Below, one piece after another: positions 1-8,543 of a stretch of 64,000 nucleotides of DNA. Source of the stretch: JACVCS01 sp038328575 (GTDB lineage: Bacteria > Planctomycetota > Phycisphaerae > Phycisphaerales > UBA1924); the NCBI GenBank assembly GCA_038328575.1, contig JBBQMD010000005.1, forward strand, positions 1-64,000, in the 5' to 3' direction. The stretch's first letter is position 1, and each line of letters opens with the position of its first letter. The position numbers and the translations under genes were made by a program. The notes under the pieces are model-generated. The model was not told where the DNA came from, ran no database searches, and was given only the letters and a program-made list of their open reading frames with translations.

Positions 1-418
1 CCCGCGGGGCGCCGGGGCTGGGTTCGGCGTGGCCGGCCTCTGTGCGTCGCGCCGGCGCGGGGCTTGAGCCGACCGCGTCAAGCTCGTTTCGTTATTTTGC
101 CCCCCTTCGACGGGCCGCGCCCCGCGCGGCACTTTTCATTGCTACGCACCACCCCCCTGAAGCAGTATTGCGGGCATCCGATAAGCACGCAGATTCTCCA
201 TCTTCACCACAAAAACCCGAGAAATGGCTGGCAATTATTGGCTTGCCTTGTTTGCGCGGTCCCCAGCGCGCATGATCTTCCTGCGGCGCGATGTTCGTGC
301 CCACGGTGGAGAGAGAGCCTCCCCGAAACACGGTCTGTCAGCCGTCGAGTGACGGTCGTTTCGCAATCTTGTGATCGCGACGGCGATCGGTGCGCTTTGC
401 GAGCACGGAGAGAGAGAT
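1..418. other. Left-edge non-coding stretch
   Basis: No convincing gene is visible on either strand. Open frames here are high-GC shadows with no family resemblance, and they run into the gene starting at 419. The end of this stretch is the leader of that gene and carries a purine-rich GAGAGAG tract at about 411-417, directly before the ATG. No tRNA, hairpin terminator or clear promoter was recognised. Confidence 0.5.
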
Positions 419-1081
419 ATGAAGCCCACGTTGTTTCTTGGAGCGATCGCCGGAGCCGCGGCCCTCGCGCTGACGTCCACGGCCGGCGCCTCGATGGTCA
501 CTGCGACGTTCAACAGCGTCGGCCCCAGCGAGATCGTCACCGTCACGCTGAACGCGGGCGCGAACACCCAGCAGGTCCACTCCGGGCTCATGAACTGGAC
601 GCGCACCGGCGGCGACTACACCGGCGTGGGCACCAACTTCTGGACGTTCTGCACCGAGATCACCGAGAACGTCGGCCCCGGCGGCTCGTACACCTTCAAC
701 GTCATGGCTCCGGAGTTTGCGCCGAACACTGCGCCAATGGGCGCGGCGCGGGCCGCGCTGCTCTCGGAGCTGTTCGGTCGCTACATCGGCAGCGTGAACT
801 TCGGCAGCTCCACGGACATGTCGGCGTTCCAGATGGCGGTGTGGGAAGTCGCGTACGACAACGGCGTTGACCTCGCCTCCGGCGATTTCCAGGTCACCGC
901 TGGCAACGCTATCTCACGCGCCCTCGCCCAGTCGTACCTCAACTCGCTCGACGGCTCCGGCCCGCAGGTGAATGTCGACGCGTTGGTCAACGCCGGCAGG
1001 CAGGACCAGGTCGTCCCCACGCCCGGCGCGCTGGCCCTGCTGAGCCTCGCCGGCCTCGCTGGTGCGCGTCGTCGTCGCTGA
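419..1081 (+). CDS. Secreted protein with PEP-CTERM-like C-terminal anchor
   Basis: A 220-residue exported protein of unknown function. The ATG at 419 is preceded by a GAGAGAG purine tract and begins a signal peptide (MKPTLFLG, then an Ala/Leu-rich core ending near TAGA). The C-terminus reads VPTPGALALL, a short hydrophobic run, then GARRRR at the very end. That layout (PTPG, one membrane-spanning stretch, Arg cluster) is the PEP-CTERM type of sorting signal seen in planctomycetes, where an exosortase cleaves and re-anchors the protein. The middle part has an acidic, Gly/Thr/Asn-rich composition typical of surface or extracellular proteins. No exosortase gene is in the window. Two more proteins here (11286-12467 and 42286-43080) share the same tail. 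The function of the mature domain is not recognised. Confidence 0.82.
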   Translation: MKPTLFLGAIAGAAALALTSTAGASMVTATFNSVGPSEIVTVTLNAGANTQQVHSGLMNWTRTGGDYTGVGTNFWTFCTEITENVGPGGSYTFNVMAPEFAPNTAPMGAARAALLSELFGRYIGSVNFGSSTDMSAFQMAVWEVAYDNGVDLASGDFQVTAGNAISRALAQSYLNSLDGSGPQVNVDALVNAGRQDQVVPTPGALALLSLAGLAGARRRR

Positions 1082-1160
1082 GCAAGCACACGTCGTTGCC
1101 TACGCCCCGCACCACGCGGCGTGACTGGCAAGGCGACATCACGAGCCTTTCTTCCGAATG

Positions 1161-1197
1161 CCACGGGTTGTCCCTGTGGTGTTCGCCTTTTTGGCGA
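1161..1197. terminator. Possible bidirectional terminator hairpins
   Basis: Two neighbouring stem-loops lie between the convergent genes ending at 1081 (plus) and 1307 (minus). The first is CCACGGG paired with CCCTGTGG (one bulged T). The second is TCGCC-TTTTT-GGCGA at 1183-1197. The position between convergent genes fits a shared terminator, but neither strand has a strong T tract after the stem. Confidence 0.35.
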
Positions 1198-1306
1198 GAG
1201 CGTGCTTTGCGAGATCCACGCGCTTCGGGTGGTCAGTTGACGAGTTGCGTGCCTCTCGCTGATCAGTTCGCACGTGCGAAGCGCGCTTGCCCCGGCGGGC
1301 GCGCGG

Positions 1307-2026
1307 CTAGTGGCCGAGGTACGCCTTGCGGACCGCATCGCTCTTGGCCAGGTCGGCCGCGGGGCCTTGCATGGCGACCGAGCCGGTCTCAAGCACGACG
1401 CCGGTATGAGCCACCTGCAGCGCCATGTGCGCGTTCTGCTCCACAAGCAGGATCGTGACCCCCTGCTGATTGATCTCGCGAATGATGCGGAAGATCGTCT
1501 GCACCAGTTGCGGCGCCAGCCCGAGCGAGGGCTCGTCGAGCAGGAGTAGTTGCGGGCGGCTGAGCAGGGCGCGTCCGATTGCAAGCATCTGCTGCTCGCC
1601 GCCGCTGAGCGTGCCAGCGTTCTGCCTCAGGCGTTCCTTGACGCGCGGGAAGAGCGAGAAGACGCGCTGGCGATCCTGCTCGATCGCGGCTCGATCCGTG
1701 CGGGTGAACGCGCCGAGCGAGAGGTTCTCATCGACGGTCATGTTGGCAAAGATGCCGCGTCCTTCGGGGCAATGACAGAGTCCGCGGCGGACGAGGTTTT
1801 CGGGGCGCTCGCCCGCGATCGGCTGCCCGTTAAACGTGACGCCGCCGGCGACGCGGACCATGGAGCTGATTGCGCGGAGCGTGGTGGTCTTGCCGGCGCC
1901 GTTGCAGCCGATGAGCGTGAGGATCTCGCCGCGTTTGACGCTGAAGGAGACGTTGTTGATCGCGCGGATCACGCCGTACTTGACGCTGACGTCGCGGAGT
2001 TCCAGGATGGTGTCGCTCTGGCTCAT
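1307..2026 (-). CDS. livF: Branched-chain amino acid ABC transporter ATP-binding protein LivF
   Basis: One of two ATPases powering uptake of branched-chain amino acids (or related amides) through the LivHM permease. Visible motifs are Walker A GCNGAGKTT at about residues 40-48, the ABC signature LSGGEQQ at 140-146 and Walker B LLLLDEP at 160-166. The 239-residue length is normal for LivF. I chose the ATG at 2026; an in-frame TTG at 2032 would abut the livG stop codon and is less likely. It is the last gene of a five-gene minus-strand operon (livJ-H-M-G-F), immediately downstream of livG. Substrate specificity cannot be read from the sequence. Confidence 0.95.
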   Translation of the reverse strand: MSQSDTILELRDVSVKYGVIRAINNVSFSVKRGEILTLIGCNGAGKTTTLRAISSMVRVAGGVTFNGQPIAGERPENLVRRGLCHCPEGRGIFANMTVDENLSLGAFTRTDRAAIEQDRQRVFSLFPRVKERLRQNAGTLSGGEQQMLAIGRALLSRPQLLLLDEPSLGLAPQLVQTIFRIIREINQQGVTILLVEQNAHMALQVAHTGVVLETGSVAMQGPAADLAKSDAVRKAYLGH

Positions 2027-2032
2027 GGTCAA

Positions 2033-2812
2033 TCAGAGAACCGCGCCGGGTTCGCCCAAGTACGCCTCCTGCACCTTCGGGTTCCGCTGCACATCGCGCG
2101 GCGTGCCGGTCGCGATCGGTGTGCCATGATCGAGCACCGTGATGTGCTCGCAGATTTCCATGACCAGCCCCATGTCGTGTTCGATGAGCAGGATCGCCAG
2201 GCCGAAGCGATCGCGGATCTGGCGGATGGTCGAGGCGAGCGCGACCTTTTCGCTGGGGTTCATCCCTGCCGCGGGCTCGTCAAGCAGCAGCGCCTTGGGC
2301 TCGGTCGCGAGCGCTCGGCAGATCTCCAGGCGGCGCTGGTGGCCGTAAGGCAAGCTTCGCGCCTGCTCATCCGCGGCTCCTGCGAGGTCAAAGACATCGA
2401 GCATGCGCAGGGCCCGCTCGCGGATAGCGCGCTCCTGCGCGACGAAGGACCGCGTGCGGAAGAGCGTGCCGATCAGCGTGTGCGAGCCGCGCACATGACA
2501 GGCGAGGCGGACGTTATCCAGGACGGAGAGATCACCGAAGAGCCGGATGTTCTGGAACGTGCGTGAGAGCCCGGCCTTGGCGATCTGGTGCGGCGCCAGT
2601 TGATGCACGGGCAACCCGTCAAGCGCGACGCTGCCGGTCTGCGTCCGGTAGACGCCGGTGATGAGGTTGAAGGCGGTGGTCTTGCCCGCGCCGTTGGGGC
2701 CGATCAGCCCGTGCAGCCCGCGGGCCGGGACTTGCAATGTCAGACCCTGGCAGGCCTTGAGCCCGCCGAAGCTGATGCCGATGTCGCGAACGTCCAAGAG
2801 GTAGTCGCTCAC
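2033..2812 (-). CDS. livG: Branched-chain amino acid ABC transporter ATP-binding protein LivG
   Basis: Second ATPase of the Liv transporter, 259 residues. Walker A GPNGAGKTT is at about residues 38-46. The signature is the LivG-type variant LPYGHQR at 154-160 rather than LSGGQ, and Walker B ALLLDEP is at 174-180. The C-terminal stretch after the conserved D-loop (NPSEK) is typical of LivG. Its start overlaps the livM stop by four bases (ATGA), so the two are translationally coupled. Its stop lies directly before livF. Confidence 0.95.
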   Translation of the reverse strand: MSDYLLDVRDIGISFGGLKACQGLTLQVPARGLHGLIGPNGAGKTTAFNLITGVYRTQTGSVALDGLPVHQLAPHQIAKAGLSRTFQNIRLFGDLSVLDNVRLACHVRGSHTLIGTLFRTRSFVAQERAIRERALRMLDVFDLAGAADEQARSLPYGHQRRLEICRALATEPKALLLDEPAAGMNPSEKVALASTIRQIRDRFGLAILLIEHDMGLVMEICEHITVLDHGTPIATGTPRDVQRNPKVQEAYLGEPGAVL

Positions 2813-4257
2813 GGGGCGGCGTCCCCTGGGGGGAGCGTGGGCGGAGCGGGGGGCGTGGGGGGCGTGGAGGGCTGCGTCTCAGCTGGCGGAGCGGGCGCGG
2901 GAGGCTCGGCGGCAAGGCGCGAGTCATCGTTGCCGGAGCCGGGCTTGGGGCCGCGTATGGGGCCAAAGTATTCCCAGATTTCGGTGAGGCCGAAGAGGCC
3001 GTTGGGGCGAGCGAGCATGACGACGATGAGCAGCAGGGCGTAGACGACCATGCGATACGCCGCGAGGTTGACGCCTGTGACCTCGTTGAAGAGCTTGCTG
3101 GCCAGACCCAGGGCGAGGAACGACAGCGGCGTCATGGCCAGGACGAAGGTGATGCGCCAACCGCGATTCTTGATCGCGCGGAGCACGCCCGCCGCGATGA
3201 TGCCGGCGATGGCGAGGCCGACCAGTATGGGCCAGTTCTCAAGAATTGGCTCGGGCCCGCGCAGGGCTTCGGTCATGATGCTCAGCGCCACTGCGGCAAG
3301 CGCCGCGCCGCTGATCGAACCCAGCCCGCCCAGCACGACGTAAATGATGCACTCAAACGAGCGCTGAAAGCCCGCGTCGCGCGGCTGCAAGACGTTGCCC
3401 GAGTGGGCGTAGAGCGCGCCAGCGATGCCAGCCAGACCGGCCGCGAGCACGAATGCGCGGACCTTGTACTTGGTGATGTTGACGCCCATGGCGCGAGAAG
3501 CGATCTCGTCCTCGCGAATCGACAGCAGCGCGCGCCCGGTGCTGCTGAGCTTCACGCGATACGCGAACAACACGACGAAGAAAACGAAGAACCACACCCA
3601 CCAGAGCGTTGCGTACTTTGGGATGCCCGAAAAGCCGGTCGCGCCGCCCAGCGGCGGGATGAACAGGTCCGCACCCGCCAGCTCGCGCAGCTCCTGAGCT
3701 TCAAACACCTGCGGGCGCGTCTGCTGCAGGAGCACGCGGACGATCTCGCCGAAACCCAGGGTGACGATGGCGAGGTAGTCTCCGCGCAGGCGGAGCGAGG
3801 GCAGGCCGACGATGTAGCCGAAGACGGCGCTGACGCATCCGCCCAAGAGAGCGCCGGCGACCATGATCCAATCACCGGCCCCAAACAGCCCCGAGGGCGA
3901 GCCCTTCCACATCAGCGGGGCGCCGTGCGGTAGCGTCGCAGGGTCTCCCCAGATCAGGAGCGCAAAGTAGTACGAGATGCCCGCGCCGACATAGGCGCCG
4001 ATGGCGAAGAACCCGGCGTGCCCGATCGAGAACTGGCCGGTGAACCCGTTGACGATGTTCAGCGAGACTGCCAGCATCACCGCGATGCCGACCTGGACGC
4101 CGACAGACGCCCAGTACTCACCCAGCGCGGGCCCGATGGCAAACTGCGCGAGCGTGGCGATCGCGATGGCGTAGACCACGGGCAGCGCGACGCCGTGCGT
4201 CAGGCTGGTGAGCAGCGGGGGGCGGCGGGCCGGGATGAGGTCGGTCAGTGCGCTCAT
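2809..4257 (-). CDS. livM: Branched-chain amino acid ABC transporter permease LivM
   Basis: Inner-membrane permease subunit, 482 residues, with many hydrophobic segments. The conserved early motif LNIVNGFTGQFSIGHAGFFAIGAY identifies LivM-type permeases, and YLAIVTLGFGEIVRV marks the cytoplasmic coupling region. It is longer than most LivM proteins because of an extra hydrophobic stretch near the C-terminus and a Pro/Ala-rich tail of about 35 residues that looks disordered. The gene sits 46 bp after livH and overlaps livG by 4 bp. It pairs with LivH to form the membrane channel. Confidence 0.93.
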   Translation of the reverse strand: MSALTDLIPARRPPLLTSLTHGVALPVVYAIAIATLAQFAIGPALGEYWASVGVQVGIAVMLAVSLNIVNGFTGQFSIGHAGFFAIGAYVGAGISYYFALLIWGDPATLPHGAPLMWKGSPSGLFGAGDWIMVAGALLGGCVSAVFGYIVGLPSLRLRGDYLAIVTLGFGEIVRVLLQQTRPQVFEAQELRELAGADLFIPPLGGATGFSGIPKYATLWWVWFFVFFVVLFAYRVKLSSTGRALLSIREDEIASRAMGVNITKYKVRAFVLAAGLAGIAGALYAHSGNVLQPRDAGFQRSFECIIYVVLGGLGSISGAALAAVALSIMTEALRGPEPILENWPILVGLAIAGIIAAGVLRAIKNRGWRITFVLAMTPLSFLALGLASKLFNEVTGVNLAAYRMVVYALLLIVVMLARPNGLFGLTEIWEYFGPIRGPKPGSGNDDSRLAAEPPAPAPPAETQPSTPPTPPAPPTLPPGDAAP

Positions 4258-4303
4258 GAGCGATTCAGAACACGCGCCGCGGGAAAGCCCGCGTCGGCAA
4301 ATC

Positions 4304-5341
4304 TCAGACCTTTTCGCGAACCGGCGAGCCCAGGAGGCCGCTGGGCTTGACGAGCAACACGATGATCAACACGCTGAAAACGTACACGTCGCGCAGGTTC
4401 GTCCCCATGTTCGTGCCCATGAGCGGGTCCAGATACTTGGAGAACAGGAACATGCCCATGAACTCGATCAGCGCGATGAGGAAACCGCCCAAGACCGCCC
4501 CGCGGACGTTGCCGATCCCGCCAACCACCGCTGCTACGAACGCCTTCAGCCCCAGCAACACCCAGATCTCGTGCGCCGGCTGGTTCAGGCCCGGGTACTT
4601 CAATGAGTACAGGAAGCCCGCCGCGGCGGCCAGGACCGCGCCGGTGACAAACGTGAATGACATCACACGATCTACGGGCACACCCATGAGCGCCGCGGTC
4701 TCGGTGTTGAAGCTCACCGCCCGCATCGCGGCCCCGAGCTTGGTGTGGTAGACCAAGTACTGCAGGGCAAACATCAACACCATGGCGCTGACGAAGATGA
4801 ACACGTCGATGAGGTTCACAGTGGGGGGCACGTCGCCCGGCTCGGTGTGGACAAAGGGGATCGTCGTGAGCGCCACGTCCGGCAGCAGGCTGGGCATGCG
4901 TGCGGGCGAGGGGCCGAAGGGCACGGTCGCCAGCGTGCGTCCGTCTTTGGAGGCGACGGTGAAGCCGGGGAGCTGCCCGACGTTTTGTAGCAGCAGCGAG
5001 ACGCCGATGGCGGTGATCAGCACGTTCAGGCGAGGCGACTTGCGCAAGGGCTTGTACGCCAGGCGCTCGACGATGTAGGCGACGCCGCCGCAGACGACCA
5101 TCGCGCTGAGCAGCACCACCGGCGCAAGCCACAGGGGCGGATTCTGTGTGTCGAGCTTCATCCAGGTGATCACGCACACGCTGGCGGTCAGGCTCGTCCA
5201 CGCGCCAAGCACGAAGATGTCGCTGTGGGCGAAGTTGATGAACTTCAGGATCCCGTACACCATCGTGTAGCCCAGCGCGATCAGCGCGTACAAACTCCCC
5301 ACGGCGATCGCGGTGATCAGGATGAGCAGGAAGTCGGCCAC
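4304..5341 (-). CDS. livH: Branched-chain amino acid ABC transporter permease LivH
   Basis: Second permease subunit. The motif ALIALGYTMVYGILKFINFAH near the N-terminus is characteristic of LivH. The frame stays open further upstream to an ATG at 5476, but the LivH homology begins at the GTG at 5341 (VADFLLILITAIAVGSLYALIALG), and the extra 45 residues are charged and Pro/Arg-rich, so I prefer 5341. No strong ribosome site precedes either start, and the true start is uncertain. From 5341 the protein is 345 residues with about eight membrane segments. It lies between the binding-protein gene and livM in the Liv operon. Confidence 0.9.
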   Translation of the reverse strand: MADFLLILITAIAVGSLYALIALGYTMVYGILKFINFAHSDIFVLGAWTSLTASVCVITWMKLDTQNPPLWLAPVVLLSAMVVCGGVAYIVERLAYKPLRKSPRLNVLITAIGVSLLLQNVGQLPGFTVASKDGRTLATVPFGPSPARMPSLLPDVALTTIPFVHTEPGDVPPTVNLIDVFIFVSAMVLMFALQYLVYHTKLGAAMRAVSFNTETAALMGVPVDRVMSFTFVTGAVLAAAAGFLYSLKYPGLNQPAHEIWVLLGLKAFVAAVVGGIGNVRGAVLGGFLIALIEFMGMFLFSKYLDPLMGTNMGTNLRDVYVFSVLIIVLLVKPSGLLGSPVREKV

Positions 5342-5492
5342 TGGGTGATCGGAAGGGTGTCTAGAACTCCGCACGGTCGCCCCAAGATCAGGGGGACGCC
5401 CAGTGTAGCAAAACACCTCGCGAGCGTCGGGCCTGCGGGGTGCGATTGAGTCATCAAACTGTTCGGGCATCCTCACGCCGAGGCGCGTGTGC

Positions 5493-6743
5493 TCAAGGCG
5501 AAATGGTCGACCGGTACTTCGGGCCCAGCGGGGTGCCCTTCATCTCGACGATGACGGCGCTCTTGATCGCGTCGCGGTTGGCGTCGATGGTGATCATGCC
5601 GGTGACGCCCTTGTAGTCCTTGGTCGCAGCGATGGCGTCGCGAAGTTTCTTGCCGTCGGTGCTGCCGGCCCGCTTCAAGGAGTCGGCGAGGATCATCGCG
5701 GCGTCGTAACCCAGAGCCGCCAAGCCGTCGGGCGTCTTGCCCTTGTAATCGGCGCGGTACTTTTCGATGAATATGCGCACCTGCTCATCGGGCTGATCGG
5801 GCGCGTAGTGGTTGGAGTAGAACGAGCCCTCGATGGCCTTGCCAGCGACCTCGGCGAGCTTCTCGCTATCCCAGCCGTCGCCGCCAAGCATCGGGCAGGT
5901 GATGCCGAGCTTGCGGACCTGGAGGGCGATGTTGCCGACATCGGTGTAATAGCCGGGGATGAAGAGCACGTCGGGCTTGCGCGAGCGGATGGAGGTGAGT
6001 TGGGTGGTGAAGTCGCCATCGCCGCCGGTGTAGGTCAGTTCGCTGACGATTTCGCCGCCAAGCTTCTTGAACGCGCGCTTGAACTCCTTGGCGAGCCCTT
6101 CGCTGTACGGCGCTTTCTGGTCATAAAGGATCGCGGCGGTCTTCGCCTTCAGCTCGTTGGTGGCGAACTTGGCGCACGCGCTGCCCTGGAACGGGTCAAT
6201 GAAGCAGACGCGAAAGATCATGTCGCCGACCTTGGTGACGCGCACGTTGGTTGACGAAGGGGAGATCATCGGCACCCCGGCGCTCTGGCAGACCGGCGCG
6301 CCCGCCAGCGAGAGGCCCGAGGCGACCTCGCCCAAAACCGCAACGACGTTGTCACTCTTGACCAATCGCGTCACTGCGAGCGTCGCCTCCTTCGGCTCGC
6401 CCTTGGTGTCATACTCACGCAACTCGATTGGCCGTCCGCCAATGCCGCCCGAGGCGTTGATCTCTTTGAGCGCCAGGCGTATGCCCTCGCTGGTGCTCTG
6501 GCCGAAGGTGGCCTCGGGTCCGGTGAGTGAGGCGTAGTGGCCGACGAGGATCGGCGTGCCGGAGGCGGGACGCGGCGCGGCCGCGCCGTCGGGGGCGACG
6601 GGCTTGGCGGGTGCGGGGGCGGCACCGAGGGCCAGCGCGCAGGCGACCAGGGCCGCGGCGCCGGTGGCGATTCGTCCAACGCGCGAAGCGCTCAATGTGT
6701 GCGTCGAGCGAGGTCCCGATGAAAGCCAGGAAATCAAAGCCAT
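5493..6743 (-). CDS. livJ: Liv-type periplasmic amino acid-binding protein
   Basis: Solute-binding protein of the Liv transporter (periplasmic binding protein family 6). The ATG at 6743 is preceded by ACGGAG eight bases upstream and starts a signal peptide (MALISWLSSG, hydrophobic ATGAAALVACALALGAAPA). The mature part begins with PILVGHYASLTGPEATFGQSTSEG, the typical ligand-binding start of this family, and later has IGGRPIELREYDTKGEP and YDAAMILADSLKRAGS. An upstream in-frame start at 6860 would add residues in front of the signal peptide and is unlikely. It is the first gene of the minus-strand operon with livH, livM, livG and livF. The ligand could be branched-chain amino acids, amides or urea; the sequence does not decide this. 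Confidence 0.92.
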   Translation of the reverse strand: MALISWLSSGPRSTHTLSASRVGRIATGAAALVACALALGAAPAPAKPVAPDGAAAPRPASGTPILVGHYASLTGPEATFGQSTSEGIRLALKEINASGGIGGRPIELREYDTKGEPKEATLAVTRLVKSDNVVAVLGEVASGLSLAGAPVCQSAGVPMISPSSTNVRVTKVGDMIFRVCFIDPFQGSACAKFATNELKAKTAAILYDQKAPYSEGLAKEFKRAFKKLGGEIVSELTYTGGDGDFTTQLTSIRSRKPDVLFIPGYYTDVGNIALQVRKLGITCPMLGGDGWDSEKLAEVAGKAIEGSFYSNHYAPDQPDEQVRIFIEKYRADYKGKTPDGLAALGYDAAMILADSLKRAGSTDGKKLRDAIAATKDYKGVTGMITIDANRDAIKSAVIVEMKGTPLGPKYRSTISP

Positions 6744-6922
6744 TGCGATGCTCCGTGATCGAGTGAAAGTCTGCGGGAAGTCCGCACCCTGTCCGTGGTC
6801 GCCATCGAGAACCGAGGCCCGAATGGAATGATACCACAACGCGCCGGGTCGCTTGCGCATTCGCCGGGCGGAGGGCCGCCGATTCGAACTTGGTGTTTAG
6901 GACGAGACTCACGCCCGGACAA

Positions 6923-7501
6923 TCAACGCCGCAGCGCCGCGTCCACCTTTTCGATCATTTCCCGGGCGCTGGCCCGCGCCATAAGGCTCGACTTCTTGAA
7001 GCCCCACCACATCGACATCGGCAGGCTGACGATCGACATCGGCAGGTACCAGTAAATCGTGTACTCCCACCAGCCCGCGGGGCAGACCATGTCGATCAGC
7101 AGCTCGGTCAGCGGGAGCCCGGGCCAGATCGTCACGAGCAGGATCACGAGCCAGACCGTCGGCATCCGCCAGGGCATACGCGCCACGAAGTGGATCGACG
7201 AGCCGGTTGACGCGCCGTGCGTGTCGCTTGCAGGCGACGCCCCATCTTCGTCCGTCCGCGGCATAGCCGGCGTGACAGTCCCGATTAACACATGCTCGAA
7301 GGGGATCGCAAAGGCTTCGACTTCGAACGCGCGCTGGCCGACGGCTTGAAAACCCGCGAGCTTGCCGCGCCGGGCCGCGTCCTCGAGCCTTTGCAGGATC
7401 TCGGGCGCGTAGTGCGTTGTGCTGACTTCCGGAAGTGGGGCATCGCCCTCGCTTGTCTGCGAAGGACTTTGTCCCTGTTGAAGAGCTGCCGCTGCACTCA
7501 T
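6923..7501 (-). CDS. Hypothetical membrane protein, hydrophobic hairpin
   Basis: Unrecognised 192-residue protein. A GGGGAG Shine-Dalgarno stands about 8 bases before the ATG. The first ~110 residues are soluble and acidic (LPEVSTTHYAPEILQRLEDA, then FQAVGQRAFEVEAFAIPFEH). Two hydrophobic segments follow: PTVWLVILLVTIWPGLPLTELLI and the aromatic-rich YTIYWYLPMSIVSLPMSMWWGF. A short charged C-terminal helix ends the protein (ASAREMIEKVDAALRR). The hydrophobic pair suggests an inner-membrane hairpin with a cytoplasmic N-domain. It is divergent from the next gene at 7746 and has no obvious functional link to the Liv operon. Confidence 0.7.
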   Translation of the reverse strand: MSAAAALQQGQSPSQTSEGDAPLPEVSTTHYAPEILQRLEDAARRGKLAGFQAVGQRAFEVEAFAIPFEHVLIGTVTPAMPRTDEDGASPASDTHGASTGSSIHFVARMPWRMPTVWLVILLVTIWPGLPLTELLIDMVCPAGWWEYTIYWYLPMSIVSLPMSMWWGFKKSSLMARASAREMIEKVDAALRR

Positions 7502-7745
7502 GCGCTAAACTCCCCTGCCACCGCCGCCTGTCACGTATGTCCGCCCGAATGGCGAATCCTGCACCGATGACCAGACAAGCGGGGGATCATCGGCCGCCGA
7601 GGCTAATAGCGTACCGACATACGGCGTGTGTGCGGGATGGGGTTCCAGAGCGGTGCATTGTTTTTCAGAGTTTGTGCACTGCCGCGTGGTTATCGGCTGT
7701 GGGCAGCGTTGGCATCCCGCTCGCTCATAAGCTCCTACCGACCCC

Positions 7746-8531
7746 ATGAGCTCCGTCCCTGACCATTCCGTGCTCCGTTTGGTGCGTGACGCCGACACTC
7801 GCGCCGCGACGCCGACTGGCGCGCCGCCGCGACGCGACACGCCGGGCGATCAACCCTTCGCGCCCGGGCTCCCGCCGGAGGCTCTCCGCACCCGTCTATC
7901 GGCCGGGCGGGTCAATCCGATTTCTGAACAGGCCAAAGGCGAGCGCGCGGCGGTCCTGAGCATCGGCCAAGCGGTGCGGCGTCATGCGCCGAGCGCTCCG
8001 GCAACGCCAAGCCGCGGGATTCGGGCCGACCGATCTTGCCTGGCGCTCGATACCGGCGAGTCGGGTTCACTGGGGTTTGTCACGGGTACCGGGAGCGGGC
8101 GCGAGACGGTCAGCGCCGCCGGCCCCCGCGCGGCCCGGCGCGAGGTGGCCAGGGAGAATCTTCTGGCCAGCGCCCTGCCAGCGATGGACACGCGCTGGAT
8201 GTTGGCGCTCAAAGTGCAGCACGCCCTTGAGGGAGGCGTCGCCGCGATGCTTCGGCCGGAGGTCCGCCGCCGGCTCGTCGCGGACGCGAGGCACATGGGC
8301 CTTCGCCCGTTCGATGCCAATCTGGTGATCGCGATCGTGCAAGACCGGGCCCGGGCTGGGCTTGCGATCGGCGGCCCGGAGACGGATGTGAGACTCGCGA
8401 TGGTGGGTGTGCCGGGCCCGCGCGGGCAGAACACGCAGAACGTTCAAGCGCTTCGGCTCCTGCTCCTGGCGGCATCGATCGGCCTGCTCGTCGGCGCGTA
8501 CGTCGTGAACTGGATCCTGAGCGCTCGCTAA
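7746..8531 (+). CDS. Hypothetical protein with C-terminal membrane anchor
   Basis: Unrecognised 261-residue protein. The N-terminal 130 residues are Pro/Arg/Ala-rich and probably disordered. A compact helical region follows (about residues 137-205: MDTRWMLALKVQHALEGG, then LRPFDANLVIAIVQDRAR). A single C-terminal membrane helix (RLLLLAASIGLLVGAYVVNWIL) ends five residues before the stop, so it looks tail-anchored with the bulk in the cytoplasm. There is no Shine-Dalgarno; a TAAGCT box lies 12 bases before the ATG. It converges on the methyltransferase gene with a 12-bp gap. Confidence 0.65.
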   Translation: MSSVPDHSVLRLVRDADTRAATPTGAPPRRDTPGDQPFAPGLPPEALRTRLSAGRVNPISEQAKGERAAVLSIGQAVRRHAPSAPATPSRGIRADRSCLALDTGESGSLGFVTGTGSGRETVSAAGPRAARREVARENLLASALPAMDTRWMLALKVQHALEGGVAAMLRPEVRRRLVADARHMGLRPFDANLVIAIVQDRARAGLAIGGPETDVRLAMVGVPGPRGQNTQNVQALRLLLLAASIGLLVGAYVVNWILSAR

Positions 8532-8543
8532 GCACGAGCTGGC

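Noticed and set aside
64..870. A long plus-strand frame at the left edge.
   Set aside because: It overlaps the PEP-CTERM-like gene in another frame and is Arg/His-rich; the signal peptide and ribosome site belong to the frame starting at 419.
5342..5476. The N-terminal extension of livH to the ATG at 5476.
   Set aside because: The extra 45 residues are charged and Pro/Arg-rich, while LivH homology begins at the GTG at 5341.
6840..6930. A TTCGAA motif near 6883 that resembles a tRNA T-loop.
   Set aside because: No acceptor stem, anticodon arm or CCA could be built around it on either strand.
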